Below are positions 40,263 through 51,162 of a stretch of 64,000 nt of DNA, piece by piece; the first letter of the stretch is position 1, and every line of letters starts with the position of its first letter. The DNA is from Agapetus fuscipes (lineage: Eukaryota; Arthropoda; Insecta; Trichoptera; Glossosomatidae), in NCBI GenBank assembly GCA_951799405.1, contig OX637354.1, positions 372,001 to 436,000 of the forward strand, given 5' to 3'. The notes beneath the pieces are model-generated. The model worked only from the letters and a program-made list of their open reading frames with translations, was not told the origin of the DNA and ran no database searches. Position numbers and translations under genes: made by a program.

Positions 40263-41276
40263 CACGCTGATGGAGACCAGTCCCAGGGTCTTCAATGTGC
40301 TCTGGGTGAAGAGATTGTGAGTCAGGCTGCAGACGAAAGCACAAAAACCTTGGATAAAACATGCTTCACTAGTACTCCCTAAACCTGAAGTAAATGCAGA
40401 TAGTTTGGAATGAGACAATTGAAATGAAGAAAGCAAATCCGATGTGATAAAACTCCATAGTTTTCTTCAAAAGCAAAACTGTCTTTGTGACATAAATGAT
40501 AAATCTAACATGGCCGACAAACCGGAAAGCAACTTACCAATTCATTTTGATTTCGTTGTCTATTGATCACAATTAAATTAACTTTCGTTATTTTTCACTG
40601 AAAAGATCACTTGATTATATTGAATATATTATTTTTTATTGATTTAATCTGGTTGTCTGGGCAGCCTTTTAATGCTATCACTCGTGTGTCTGTTCAGAGA
40701 ATGTACCGGACGCGGCGGACGCCCGCTTTTTATGTGAATCACCCAGCCACCGAAAAACATCAAAAAACACATGTTGCACCAATTTATACACTTTTATTTA
40801 TTAACCACCACGTGGGGGGTTCCACTGTTGTTGTTTATGTTGAAAATCACAATGATATTTGTAGGTTTTGGTGGGTTTTTGTTTGATTATGTTGGGCGCG
40901 GTGCGAATAGACGTGCATGCTGTGAGCTACGTACTATAATGACGTACTCGTCCATGTGCTTTGGCATATACGCCAGACGAGAGCCGACGCGAGATACCTG
41001 CAGACGAGACAGACAAAATATAGCTGTTCCTCTCACACTTCTACACACAAATCCGCCGAGTTGGTAGCAGTGGGTTTGCTACTTGTGTTGCCAGTGGTAG
41101 GAACAATTTATCGCGTGTTTAATGTCTGCCTCGCGATAAGAAACCACAAGTCGGATATTATTATTCAATGTAAACATGGAAAGCAATAATAACACCACGC
41201 ACCATCTTGTTGATCAGAAATTATTATAACTGGGTAGGTCAGCGATTTAGTAACAGTTGTACTAAATGGTAGGTGC
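40263..41276 (-). promoter_or_regulatory. PSPH 5' region, putative
   Basis: The frame is open upstream of the PSPH start to 40436, and an acceptor-like TCTGCAG ends at 40327, so an upstream non-coding or short coding exon is likely. CpG-containing patches at 40700-40735 and 40890-40990 lie in the expected promoter direction. No TATA box or initiator can be assigned with confidence. Confidence 0.3.
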
Positions 41277-41992
41277 ATCGGTTCTCCAATGCTTGATTGG
41301 TTTATCTACCATTTGATTTAAAGATGACGTTAGGATTCAGAGTTGCCTTCAGGATGTACCTAGGATACTTACTTCCGGCTAGCTCTCATCAGCATCATCA
41401 CTCAGGGCGCGGGAATTCTATTTTGGGAAAGGTTGCATAATTTAACAATCATATTCTTCACAATCTGAGCTAAGTAAAACACGATACCTAGTGTGAGAGT
41501 TGTTTTAACGCAAAACGCAACGCAACGCAACTAAGCTACACATATTGTGTAACTTCTTGGCGCGTTATCCCCGAAGGGGTCGCATGTGGCGAGTTGAACC
41601 TATTTATTTTTACAGGTAAGGGGGCCGGCCTTACGCCAACCACTTCAGTTGAAGTGGAGGTTTCCCAGCTCCCGAGAGTGCTGGTACTCATTTCTTGTGA
41701 AGGCTGAGTAAACCTTGCCGGTATTTATTCGGGGTTTGAAATAAACACCGAAACGGGAAATCATTTCTGACACCCTCGGTGGGATTCGAACCCGAGCTTT
41801 CGGCATGGAATGCAAGCACTCTACCACCTGAGCTATCGACCGGACTGTGCTTTGTGCTTTGGACTGTGTTTTAAATATTTTGTAAATCAATTTGCAGTGT
41901 TTATAAGAAACATTGGTCAGTACGCATACAAACATTGCTCGTATGAAATAACCTGTGATGGAAATAAGGCAAACAAGCATTCAAGGGACGAT
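41277..41992 (-). mobile_element. MITE M copy split by SINE A
   Basis: Left end CCAATGCTTGATTGGTTTAT, right end AAGGCAAACAAGCATTCAAG. The interior is broken by a SINE A; the M sequence GTTTTAA is present on both sides of the SINE and is the likely target duplication. Confidence 0.75.
41510..41848 (-). mobile_element. SINE A copy, full length, inside MITE M
   Basis: Plus strand: (CGCAA)n tail, GCTACACATATTGTGTAAC, TTATCCCCGAAGGGGTCGCA, body, CACCCTCGGTGGGATTCGAA and CTGAGCTATCGACCGG. One of the best-preserved A copies. Confidence 0.9.
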
Positions 41993-42104
41993 ATGTAAAC
42001 AAACCTCCTATTATCTTTCCAGTTTCTTGTTGGAATCATCAAAGAAGCTTGCGTGAATATTAAATATAGGTAAATATATATAACACTACTAAGATAAAAA
42101 AATC

Positions 42105-42310
42105 TTCAAAGGTTTACTCAGCCTTCACAAGAAATGAGAACCAGCCGACCTGGGAGCTGGGAAACCCCCACTTCAACTGAAAGTGGTTGGTGTGAGGCTG
42201 GCCCCCTTACCTGTACAAATAAATAGGTCCCGAAGCGCCACATGCGACCCCTTCGGGGAAACGCAGGCAAGAAGTTACACTATATGTGTAGCTTAGTGGC
42301 GTTTAGTTGC
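42105..42310 (+). mobile_element. SINE A unit from a dimeric SINE, 5' truncated
   Basis: Starts AAAGGTTTACTCAGCCTTCA and carries GAACCAGCC and AACTGAAAGTGGTTGGTGTG, the variants typical of A units in the dimers, ending TACACTATATGTGTAGC. Confidence 0.8.
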
Positions 42311-43047
42311 GAAGGGGTCGCATGTGTTGAGTGGAACCTAAATGAAGAACCCAAATTAAATCATTTTAATTCTGATTATTATTTGTATCTTGACAATTCA
42401 AATTGCTTTAATTTTTAAGAGTGGCTACATTTTTTTTCAAAACATCTATTCTTTAGTAGGGTTTAGTTAATTTTGTTAAGAGGGCGCCTTCCAAATATGC
42501 CTTTGAGTTTTGACCTCTAATTGCTTCGGTTCCCGCGCGCTGCGGCGCGCGCATCGACTCTACCGCTCCGTGCACGCGCGATCACTCAAACTCAGATAAA
42601 TCATAACATAAATGGAAGTGTTCATTTTTGATAATCATTATGGCTTATATTTTGCATTTTTATATACCTCATACATTTGAGGAATATGGATGTAGAATAT
42701 AAGGTTAAAGGTGTACATACTGCGTGTGATGCCTGCATACATTTTTTTACAGAGATAAATTTCATTTTTGTAAACTGTTACATACCTATTGTAAAAATTA
42801 AAGTTGGATAATACCGGTGGCATTTCAGTTCGGGCCATTGAGATGTGAATTACATGCAAACAGTAAACTCAACGTGATAAAATATATACTGTACGGCTGT
42901 ATAACCAAATAATATTTCCATTTTTATTTATAATAAATTTACAGAATGATTTATTCGGTAAGCATTGTTTTTGTTTCTATCATAGCTCAAGTGTTCTATC
43001 AGTAGACAGGCCGTTCAATTTATTAGAATATAGGGCAATATCTAAAT
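42311..43047. other. No gene; GC-rich palindromic patch
   Basis: 42525-42585 is sharply GC-rich (CGCGCGCTGCGGCGCGCGC) within AT-rich DNA. No transcript feature can be tied to it. Confidence 0.35.
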
Positions 43048-44360
43048 AAGAATCTAAGTTGCATAGATATAGTACATTTAGGAACTTATATAACATGCAT
43101 TTGTACAAGTAGACACGTATAAGTTCGTGCTTACACATGCCGCAAATGGACCTACCTAGTAGTTAACAAAAGCACCAAATCCTTATTTAGACCTGTAGCA
43201 TACATAGTAAAAATATCCATGATCATCGCCGATATTTGTTAAAAATGGTACCTACTGAAAGAAGAAGAAGAATTCCTTGTTACGTTTTGCAAAAGTTTTA
43301 TTATCGAAACAACGATCGCATGCGAGAACGAATTTACTCTTATCTATTATATTTTTCTTCTCTTCAGAGAAGTACTTTTTAAGTAAAAAAAAACATACGT
43401 GTAAACTAAACAACAACGTTTAAAAAAACAAGGAAACTGGAACGCTAACTAGGAACGCTATTTAAGTTTTCATACATTTGCGGGTAAAGGTACGTCAAAA
43501 GTATATATTATAAAGTAAATACTTGGCGCACGTGGCAAATCTATTCGAATCGAATATGTTTGTCTCTTTTCAACTCGAAGCGCTACCCGGCGCAAAATGT
43601 CAAGCGGTGCCGTGCGATATAAACGGCAAACATGTTTGCCTAACCAAATTACATTTTTCGGAAAGTAAAGGATCCAAATCAATGAAAATTTTAACACTAT
43701 TATTCATACACATCAGACTTTTTTACTGCCATTATAATAAAGAGTTGCAATCGCTTGACAGCACGATTCTGAAAAGTTTGCTCGATAAAAAAAACACGAA
43801 AAACTCTAATTTTTCACTTTTTACTTGATTTTTTTCTTGTTTTCTGACATTTTAAAGCATAACATTACTTTTTTTCACGGGACACACGAAGAGCTAAATG
43901 CAATAGGTAAAATAAATGTGATAATAAAGACTTCGACAAAACAAAACATCTCAAGTTTGGAATAAAAAAGGGTGAATGCTTTAGTAATGTGGCATTCCAC
44001 AATTTTTAAATAAAAAAACCCTGAATGTATTTTCAATTGTTTTGTCTTAATATCTGCACAAATGGTTTTTTATATTTGTTATTAGTACTATCTTTCAGAC
44101 GGGCAAATACAATGTAAGGCGTTAATCAAATTTCATCCAAATTTGAATCTTAGTTGCAAAGATATTATTTTACATTTGAAAACTCCTATAACATGCATTT
44201 CCACAAGCAGACATGTATAAGGACAACATAAAAACCCAATCTCAAAATAACACAAGCTCTGCAACTCTTGCCGACCTTCCCTAGAACAGGGGTGACATTC
44301 GTAAAGTGAACTATTATTTACAGTATGGGTGGTCAGCCTCATACCAACCTTTTATACAAA
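43048..44360 (-). repeat. Two P copies with unclassified sequence between
   Basis: 43048-43160 is a partial P (GTTGCATAGATATAGTACAT to ACACATGCCGCAAATGG) and 44140-44360 a nearly complete one (TTAGTTGCAAAGATATTATT to CATACCAACC). 43161-44139 holds no feature that I can support. Confidence 0.55.
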
Positions 44361-44709
44361 TTAAAATATTTTTGAGAATAAAGCCTACGTTGCACGGTAT
44401 GCTACGAGCCGTACCTGATTGTCATAATATTATACTCGTATCATTGAACTGACTGCTTGACATCAGCAATAATAATAATTCCGTTGTCCGTAGCGTAGGG
44501 CTTGCGTGAATTATAATATGTATCTCACTGGAGCAGCCTCGACCTCGAGTATATAATAATTATAAACTCCCTTCGATTGCGTAAATCGAAAATGAATGAA
44601 ATATACGACGGCACGTCTTGATTTTGTTTTATTTTTTTTTCGATTTAGACAATCGAGATAAGTTTACACAAGTTACACTCGGGGTACTGCTGCCATGATC
44701 TATGGTAAC

Positions 44710-44805
44710 TGAAGCTTCAAGAGTTGGGAAGTTTTGACCGTGATCTGCGTGATACACACAAAAACAGCGCTCACCAAATAAATCATCCTATTATTATATC
44801 TGCTA
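44710..44805 (+). mobile_element. SINE B tail fragment
   Basis: GTGATACACACAAAAACAGC through CACCAAATAAATCATCC is the last part of SINE B. The sequence before it does not match the B body well. Confidence 0.6.
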
Positions 44806-44920
44806 TGAGAATTTTCAGCGCCATTATGTAAATACATTTTTGTATTTTAAAAAAGTAATCACGTTCATTTATGCATCCGTGTATAGTTCAATAATGCAAA
44901 AAAAAACATGGGAATGATCA

Positions 44921-45305
44921 AGCAACATTGGGCGCGGACAGTACTTGGATGGGTGACCGCTCACGTACACCGCGCGTCGTTGGCATCTTGGACCGGTCCG
45001 TAGTCCGTAGTGGAAACACTTCGAACTCGTAAATGGAAGGTTGTGGATTCGGATCTCGGCGGAGCACAAAAATATACCATTTATATTTCGAATGTGCTCT
45101 CGCTGAGTTGAAAAATTCATAAACCTTTACCAAAGACCGGTCACTGAAAGGTCCATCCAACCTTACAACAACTGGGTCTTGCTTGAGAATTGGCGCTTTC
45201 TACAGCGACGACCAAGCTCGCAGAGGGCTCTTGAGGTGTGATACACACAAAAACAGCGCTCACCAAATAAATCATCCTAATATTATTATATTATATTATT
45301 ATTAT
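44921..45305 (+). mobile_element. Composite SINE: truncated 5S rRNA head + SINE B
   Basis: 44921-44984 is the 3' half of a 5S rRNA-like sequence (AGCAACATTGGGCGCGG, TTGGATGGGTGACCGC, GCGTCGTTGGC). It joins through ATCTTG to the B head GACCGGTCCGTAGTCCGTAG, then the B body, GAGGGCTCTTGAGGTGTGAT, the CAAAAACAGCGCTCACC tail and a TTATTA repeat. Same junction as 33001-33407. Confidence 0.85.
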
Positions 45306-47231
45306 CATATGGAAGTAGAAAAATTTACCTTTTTTTTTCTAAACAATCTTCGATTACTTTTTTTATTATAGTATTTTTGTTTTCGTACTCCCATATTTTC
45401 TAAAAAAAAAACGAAAGACATTTTTGATTAATTGACACACATTTATTTACAAATAATATTTTACGTGAAGAAAATATTTTTATATACTAATCGGGTTTTT
45501 TTATTTGAAGCCTGTATTCTTTTTTCTGCGCGCTAGAATTCATGCGGAGCGAACAGACGTCCTCTCGCCTTCACAGTTTGCTCCAGACTGGCGGGAACGC
45601 CGAGCAAACCACTGCGTTTTTCTGTCAAATTGTTTCCCTACAAAATTAGTATGGGATTTTTGAAGCTGTTTTGTTTATTTTATTTTGTACAATTTACATG
45701 CATTATTACGAAAAAAAAATGCGATCAATTTTGAGTTTGATTAATAAACTTACCATTTATACATATTTTTTGTATCCTTCCATTCAAAAAATTCAAGTTA
45801 TTCATTGAACCCAGATAGCATTATTTCGTAATATTTCATTAGTTTGTGTTCATTTTGACAGAATTCAAATAACTTCTATCATTTTTGGAAACGGTCAATC
45901 TGTAGTTTATACATTTCTTTATTGTATTCTGACAGTAAAAGATTTAAAAAAAAAAGTAAACATTATGGACATTTAAAACCCGGAACACCGTTTTGGACGT
46001 ATTCGCTCTATGGGGTCTTAAGGCTTTATTTTAAAAATAAATGTTCAAATAAGAAAAGATGATTAAAAAGTTTTAAACTTTCACTTACACTTTCATGGTC
46101 GGTATTATACGCGACTGACGAGACAGCGAAGACCGCCACGCTGTTATAACTCGCCTTGAAAATGCTTTCTACTCGTGAAGGCGAAACGTCGGCAGAAATA
46201 AATCTGCATGTTATAAGGGTCTAAAGTTCTATGGTTCTGCATGGTTTTTAAAATTTAAAAACACAAAAACAATTCATTAAACAAAGTTTTGATCCAAAAT
46301 ATGAAAACGGGATCAAATCTCCCATCCCTTCCCTACAAGGTCTGCGTAATCTATTTTTGCTCTTAATTTCCATGCATTTTGATTTCTGTGACGCAAACGA
46401 TGTTATTTTACGAGTAGCAAGCAAAACATTACAAAATATTGTTTTGTTTTACAATTCTTACCAAATGCCTGTCAAAGATAATAACTAATTCACAGTAATT
46501 ACATTTAATTATTCAAATAAGAAAATTGGCAACACCGAGCCATAATTTATAATACCTACTCATTATAAGTATGTACCTGCATTTAGAATATTCTAGTTCT
46601 AATTATTATATGAATTAATTAGTAAATGTGATAATTTCGCGTACTTTGATAAGAAATAAGGTAATTTATTGTAGCACATGGCAACCAATAGATAAAAAAA
46701 CTTAAATCAAGTTAAATGAACTTTACACTTTCAGCGAATAAAAAAAGGCCAGTGTTGCAATGTCAATAAACTACTTAGGTACTTTCTCTGTGTTGCAATG
46801 TCATTAAATATTTAGGTAGGTACTTTCTCAGTGCTGGCAATGTTTAGGTGTGCAGCTACTTTGATTTAAATTTAATTTAATTAAAATAATAATCATTAAT
46901 TAGTAATGTATACCTAAAGTTCATTTGTTGAACTCGCGGCTTATCAGAAAATGGGAAATATTTGATTTTAGCTAAAAATCGACTCAGCAGAAATTCATAG
47001 ATTACCAAATTGTGACGTCATCCGGCCTGGTGGCAAGAAAAAAGGGGCACAAATATTTTGTAGTTGTTTGCTAAAGGCGAGACCTTAGGCACGAACAACT
47101 TATAACATTTTTAAATTTTTGTCAATTGTTTGAACATTTTAAAGGACTACATTGGAAAATTAATGAAGCATTTGGACATGTTTTTAGAGTAAAAAATAAA
47201 GTGCATAAAAGCCAATATGCATTCAAATAAC
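45306..47231. other. Intergenic, one Y repeat, otherwise unrecognised
   Basis: 46080-46215 carries a Y core (CCTTGAAAATGCTTTCTACT, GGCGAAACGTCGGCAGA). 45515-45640 is a GC-richer patch. No gene is supported in this 1.9 kb. Confidence 0.4.
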
Positions 47232-47812
47232 ATGTCTTGTCTTGTCTTGTCTTGTATCCTGCCGCCTTTCCTCTAGGGGTGGCCAGTACCTCCACACAAG
47301 TGCCTCCACTTGACTCTGTCCTTGCATACTTCTTTCATCTCATCTAATGTCATCACTCTTTTGACTTTTCATGCACGCTCTTCTCACTTTCCACTTTGTA
47401 AATTCCATTCATTCGCAATCTCATTTATCTGATCAATCCATTGTTTCCTAGGTCTTCCCCTTCCACGCTTACCTATTACATTCCCTTTATACACTCTTTT
47501 TGTCAGTCGGTCTTCACTCATCCTTTCAATATGTCCAAACCATCGCATCACACTTCTTTGAACTTTCACTTTCACGCTTTCTTTTACTCCGCATTCATTT
47601 AGAACCCATTCGTTTCTCACTCTATCTTTCAGTGTTTTTCCTGTCATACTTCTCAAATGAGCCATTTCTACGGTGCATACCTTATTTACTTCTCTTTCAT
47701 TCAACGTCCATGACTCGCTTCCATACATCGGCAACAAAATACAATTGTGTACCGCCATTTTCATTTTCAACATGAATTCAATAAAATTTACATTATCCTT
47801 ATTACCTTTTTG
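47232..47812 (-). pseudogene. RTE-like LINE, 3' end with pentamer tail
   Basis: The minus strand encodes about 130 residues: LPMYGSESWTLNEREVNKVC, VEMAHLRSMTGKTLKDRVRN, then VMRWFGHIERMSEDRLTKRV and KRGRGRPRKQWIDQINEIAN. This is the conserved C-terminal block after the RT domain in RTE-like elements. The 3' UTR runs through GGCCACCCCTAGAGGAAAGG and ends in about five ACAAG units. Start and RT core are absent. Confidence 0.75.
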
Positions 47813-47879
47813 GTTGTAGACGACTGTATTATAATACATAATATGTTTTTGCAGATTTGTATTTTTTCATAGAAAAGTG

Positions 47880-48165
47880 TAATAATAATAATATTGGGGT
47901 GATTTATTTGGTAAGCGCTGTTTTTGCGTGAATCACGCCTCAATAGCCCTCTGCGAGCTAGGTCGTCGCTGCAGAAAACGCCAATTCTCAAGCAAGACCC
48001 AGTTACCATAAGGCTGCACCACAGGTGTCCGGTCTTTGGTAAATGTATATGATATTTCAACACAGCGAAGAGAATATTTGAAAATATAAATGGTATATTT
48101 TTGTGCTCCACTCGATATCGAACCCACGACCTTTTTACCCTTTAGACTACGGGCCGGTCACAGTT
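47880..48165 (-). mobile_element. SINE B copy
   Basis: Plus strand: AATATTGGGGTGATTTATTT and AAGCGCTGTTTTTGCG tail, TTCAACACAGCGAAGAGAA body, head to ACTACGGGCCGGTCA. The box B region is damaged (CACTCGATATCGAACCC). Confidence 0.8.
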
Positions 48166-48212
48166 GTCATTTAAATTTTACTAAGGGATTTCTTTGGTTA
48201 TTACGTTTCTTA

Positions 48213-48445
48213 ATCCTTGACTTATATGTTGGTATGAGGCTGACCCCTCATGCTGTAAAAACTTGATTCACTTCTTTGCTTGCCAATGACACCCCGGTTT
48301 TCAGGAAAGTCGCCAAAAGTTGCAGGGCTTATGTTGATGTGTGGTTTGGTTTATTTTGTATGTAGGTACACATGCAGCATGTGCCTGCTTGGGGGCGTGC
48401 ATTAAATGTGAGCCTTGATTGCCGATACATCCTTGCAACCTAGAT
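48213..48445 (+). repeat. P repeat
   Basis: CCTTGACTTATATGTTGG to CCTTGCAACCTAGATTAC. Shows TTGCAGGGCTTATGTTGATG and ACATGCAGCATGTG. Confidence 0.7.
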
Positions 48446-48721
48446 TACACAGAGATTTGTAAGTACTCATAATACCACATTTCTACATACCTCTGTCCGC
48501 AGACTTCTACCTGCAGTGGGGCACTTTTTTACACTGATGTGATAACACAAAGTGATACTACAGTGATGGGCCCGAGTACGTCCATATTATTGCTTTAACT
48601 ACTCAATAAACAATAGCCTTGTACGGGTCGCCAGGTAGTATACCCACGACTTGGCTTATTATGGTACCTATTAAACCGCAACGTCCGCCTGTCGTCAACC
48701 CAGAGTGAAACGGTTCCATGA

Positions 48722-48860
48722 TAGAACGACACATGACAGAACGACACATGACATGACGACACTTGACAGAACAACACGTGACAGAACGACACATGACAAA
48801 ACATCACAGGAAAGTAGATCTCAATGGCAAAACATCACATGATAAAACGTCACAAAATAT
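48722..48860. repeat. Minisatellite, about 16-bp unit
   Basis: Variants of AGAACGACACATGACA repeated about eight times. Decayed, partly inverted relatives (GTCCTGTCATGACTCATGT, TAATGTTTTGTCC) lie at 49430-49480 and 49800-49945, on the other side of a SINE B. The block may once have been one longer array. Confidence 0.6.
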
Positions 48861-49496
48861 TACAAAACAATACACCAACAACGGCGTTATAACTGGATTG
48901 GTCGAGTGGTTAATTTTAATAAAAAAAAACGATGATTACTTAATTGAAGTTAAATGACTTTATTGACAAGAGTTTCGACCCTGAATCTGAATAATTTACG
49001 GACAGAAGATGCTGAAGGCAAAATGGTAAAGGTTCATCTGTGGCCTTCCTTCCCTCGTGGGGTTTATTTATCCACTTTTGGGTGACGCCAATATAGATTT
49101 GAATACAGGATCCTGATTCGTTGGATCCTGCGTGAGGGTGGCTTGGCTAGCCTGATATAAAAAATAAGAGCGTACGATTCTCGGCCCTGCAGATGGTAAA
49201 TGGCATGTTACACCTCATGTGACAGGGTGATTCGAACCATAACAAACGGCATGACAAAAAAGTGAGACATGATAAAATGAAACTCATGCATGCATTATTT
49301 GGTAAAGCTTGTAAAAAAAAAATTAACCCCCCCAGATTATCATTGTTAGATAAAAAAAAAGTAAAACGCACATAAACAGCCATTTTCTACCGCGTTGGAA
49401 GCAAAATAAATGTTTGTGTTGTTTGTGATGTTTTGTCATATTATGATGTTTCTTCATGTGCCGTTTCAAGTAAGTATTAAAAAAAAAAAAAAAAAA
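48861..49496. other. No recognised feature
   Basis: No repeat family or coding exon recognised, apart from scattered ACATGACA-like words. Confidence 0.3.
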
Positions 49497-49795
49497 ATAG
49501 GCTGATTTATTTGGTGAGCGCTGTTTTTGTGTGTATCACACCTCAAGAGCCCTCTGCGAGCTTGGTCGTCGCTGTAGAAAGCGCCAATTCTCAAGCAAGA
49601 CCCAGTTGTTGTAAGGCTGGATGGACCTTTTGATGACCGGTCTTTGGTAAAGGTTTATGAATTTTTCATCCCAGCGAAGAGCAAATTTGAAAATATAAAT
49701 GGTATATTTTTTGTGCTCCGCCGGGAATCGAACCCACGACTTTCCAGTTACGAGTCCGAAGTTTTACCACCTGGACTACGGACCGGTCGCAAGTA
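49497..49795 (-). mobile_element. SINE B copy, full length
   Basis: Plus strand: poly-A/ATAGGCTGATTTATTTGG tail, TCACACCTCAAGAGCCCTCT, TTTTCATCCCAGCGAAGAGC, GCTCCGCCGGGAATCGAACC, ending GACTACGGACCGGTCG. Confidence 0.9.
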
Positions 49796-50037
49796 TGTTC
49801 TGTTTTAGGTATGTAATGTTTTGTCCTTGTGCTGTTTCATCATAATGATGTATGTCCAGTCATGTATCGTCCTGTCATGACTCATGTGGCATTATGTCAA
49901 GCGTAGTTTTGTCACTGTGCCTGTGTTCTATCCTGTCACCGTGTGGGACATTGCGAATGGGCTCGGTACAAACGACACTGTATAGAAAAAATGGGGCGTC
50001 ACCCAGAATCCAATAACCAATATGTTAAATTAATTAA

Positions 50038-50180
50038 ATTAGGCTGATTTTTTGGTGAGCGCTGTTTTTGTGTGTATCACACCTCAAGAGCCCTCTGCGA
50101 GCTTGGTCGTTGCTGTAGAAAGCGCCAATTCTCAAGCAAGACCCAGTTGTTGTAAGGCTGGATGGACTTTTTGATGATGT
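50038..50180 (-). mobile_element. SINE B copy, tail half
   Basis: AGCGCTGTTTTTGTGTGTAT through GCTGGATGGACTTTTTGATGA, then unrelated sequence. The head is missing, as expected for 5' truncation of a retroposed copy. Confidence 0.8.
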
Positions 50181-50404
50181 TACTAAAGACCCTAAAAACC
50201 TGGACCTGCGACGTTTTCCCATCGAGAAAACATCAAGTTTAGATCTTCTTTCTGACTTCATTGTGTCGTGATCAAGTAAGTATATTGTTGTTTTGTATAT
50301 AATACTTATTAATTCGAAAAGAAGCTGTCAAAAGATGACAGTTCAAGAATTTATTTTGGCGTCTTTTGACATGTTCTCAATTTTATCCCGCTTGTCATTC
50401 ACTA

Positions 50405-50665
50405 ATCGCTCCCCCAGTTCTTGTTTATCGTATACGCCAATCTTGTCAAATATGACTTTTTCATACAGTTGTCTTATTAATCAAATTCTACACAATCTGA
50501 GCTAAGGAAAACCGTAAAACTCGATAATGTGAGAGTTCTTTTAAATATTTTTTAAATTAATTTCTTGTTTTCATAAGACACATTGGTCCAGTACACATGC
50601 AAACATTGCTCATGTAAAATTTTCTCAATGGCGTATACGATAAACAAGAACTAAGGCAGCGTAAT
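50405..50665 (-). mobile_element. MITE M variant with matched termini
   Basis: CCCAGTTCTTGTTTATCGTA TACGCC at left pairs with GGCGTATACGATAAACAAGA at right. The terminal repeats differ from the other M copies (TATCGTATACG in place of GGCTTATCT), but they differ in the same way at both ends. Confidence 0.75.
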
Positions 50666-51162
50666 GTCAAAATGATGATGAATATTGTCTATGTTTACCT
50701 ACCTATTTGTAATCACATGAATTGTCTATTGACTTTAAAATACAGAAGTAAACAAGATCATAGTAAGATTTATTAATGTCGAATACCTGCGGAAACTTCA
50801 TTATATCACACAAAATATAAAATCAGAACGGACTTATCATAGTTTCAAATTTTGGTGTTCCTCAGGGGTCACGTCTTAGCCCAATCTTTTTTACGTACTG
50901 CAGTTTTTTCCTTACATTGCTTAGATGTTTATGATACAATAATAATGTTATTCACTCCAAATTTTGTTGAGCTCTTTGGAATTTCCCCTAGGTCCTAGAA
51001 GATGGAGCAACTCTGATGTAATCTCTTGTAAACAAAAATACTGATAACGAATGCATAGTTGGATCTGTAGTAACTGAGTCAGTCTGTGCTCAGAAGTCTT
51101 TATATTTTATTGTAATAGTTATTACATAGTTATTAGTTACTAGACTTGATGATTGTGGATTA
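50666..51162. other. Possible decayed upstream part of the LINE at 51163
   Basis: GTGTTCCTCAGGGGTCACGTC (50857-50877) encodes a VPQGS-like RT motif but is not in a continuous frame with the LINE ORF. Otherwise unrecognised. Confidence 0.35.

Noticed and set aside
43523..43828. A 101-codon plus-strand frame
   Set aside because: No known domain, no splice context and composition like the surrounding AT-rich DNA; probably chance.
48595..48807. Minus-strand frames rich in Cys, His and Val
   Set aside because: They come from translating the ACATGACA minisatellite in different frames.
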